DNA of 6,331 bases, taken from NCBI GenBank assembly GCA_016297855.1, contig JAEDFW010000101.1:1-6331 (forward strand). The letters are read 5' to 3'. The position numbers and the translations under genes are program-made. The stretch comes from Oscillospiraceae bacterium (GTDB lineage Bacteria; Bacillota; Clostridia; Oscillospirales; Oscillospiraceae). Shown in pieces: positions 6,072-6,331 of the stretch (positions are counted from its first letter, which is position 1; each line of letters opens with the position of its first letter). A model generated the notes under the pieces. It searched no databases. It had not been told where the DNA came from and saw only the letters and a list, made by a program, of their open reading frames with translations.

Positions 6072-6331
6072 TTACTCGTGGCGTTTTTTGACCCGTCGGT
6101 CAAAGCCATGCACCCAGTCTGAGAAACGGTAATAGATGAGATAGATCACGGAGCTGACCGACCAGGTGAGCGGGTATGCCCAGTAGATATACTGGATCTC
6201 GTGGTGAATACCCATGATCCATGTGATGTAGCTGATGCGCAGCACACACCAGCAGGCGAGCATGATCGTCATCGGTACGAACGCCTTGCCTGCACCGCGG
6301 CAGACAGACGCGACTGCGTGCGAGAACGCCA
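6072..6331 (-). CDS. MATE-family efflux transporter, C-terminal part
   Basis: The gene enters from beyond the right edge, so only the last 85 residues are seen, beginning AFSHAVASVCRGAGKAFVP. The RGAG motif followed by two hydrophobic segments is typical of the end of MATE (multidrug and toxin extrusion) proteins, which export drugs or metabolites in exchange for sodium or protons. The segments are at about residues 20-40 (MTIMLACWCVLRISYITWIMG) and 46-68 (including IYWAYPLTWSVSSVIYLIYY). After them comes a positively charged cytosolic tail (HGFDRRVKKRHE). The internal ATG at 6270-6272 is not the start, because the frame continues upstream without a stop. It is transcribed towards recR and stops at a shared hairpin. 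Family assignment is fairly secure; substrate and coupling ion cannot be told. Confidence 0.82.
   Translation of the reverse strand, partial: AFSHAVASVCRGAGKAFVPMTIMLACWCVLRISYITWIMGIHHEIQYIYWAYPLTWSVSSVIYLIYYRFSDWVHGFDRRVKKRHE

Noticed and set aside
1..6331. A novel defence, mobile or other accessory system
   Set aside because: Every gene is a recognised housekeeping or transporter family in a familiar order, and no repeats, integrase, transposase, toxin-antitoxin or CRISPR signals were seen.

Overview
The window is a chromosomal housekeeping segment. It most likely comes from a GC-rich, low-oxygen-gut type Clostridia (Firmicutes/Bacillota, plausibly Oscillospirales). That placement is inference. 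It rests on the dnaG-rpoD pair, a large SRP RNA of the Bacillus/Clostridium type (with an Alu domain) directly upstream of dnaX-ybaB-recR, strong AGGAGG-like ribosome sites, and a MATE transporter C-terminus of a clostridial kind. Genus cannot be decided from the sequence.

Layout, left to right: (1) 1-2707, plus strand: the 3' part of the DNA primase gene dnaG (its zinc-finger end lies outside the window), followed 4 nt later by rpoD, the primary sigma factor. This is the tail of the classical macromolecular-synthesis operon. (2) 2708-3035: a strong sigma-A promoter and a short leader, then the small acyl carrier protein gene acpP. (3) About 3056-3352: a non-coding RNA gene, the signal recognition particle RNA. 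Its two ends pair in an uninterrupted 22-pair helix and a T-rich tract follows. (4) 3353-6029: a promoter region, then dnaX (clamp-loader tau subunit), ybaB/EbfC (nucleoid-associated protein) and recR (recombination mediator), packed with 13 nt and -1 nt junctions as one operon. (5) 6030-6331: a strong inverted repeat acting as terminator for the opposite strand, then the C-terminal 85 residues of a MATE-family transporter on the minus strand, cut by the window edge.

The genes jointly cover replication initiation and elongation (DnaG, DnaX), transcription (RpoD), recombinational repair (RecR, with YbaB alongside), protein targeting (SRP RNA) and fatty-acid synthesis (ACP). All coding genes look intact apart from the two cut by the window edges. 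I see no mobile elements, CRISPR, phage genes or foreign islands, and no convincing new biological system. The most interesting signals are RNA-level: the long terminal helix of the SRP RNA, a local hairpin that competes with it, and the start-site choices for acpP and dnaX.
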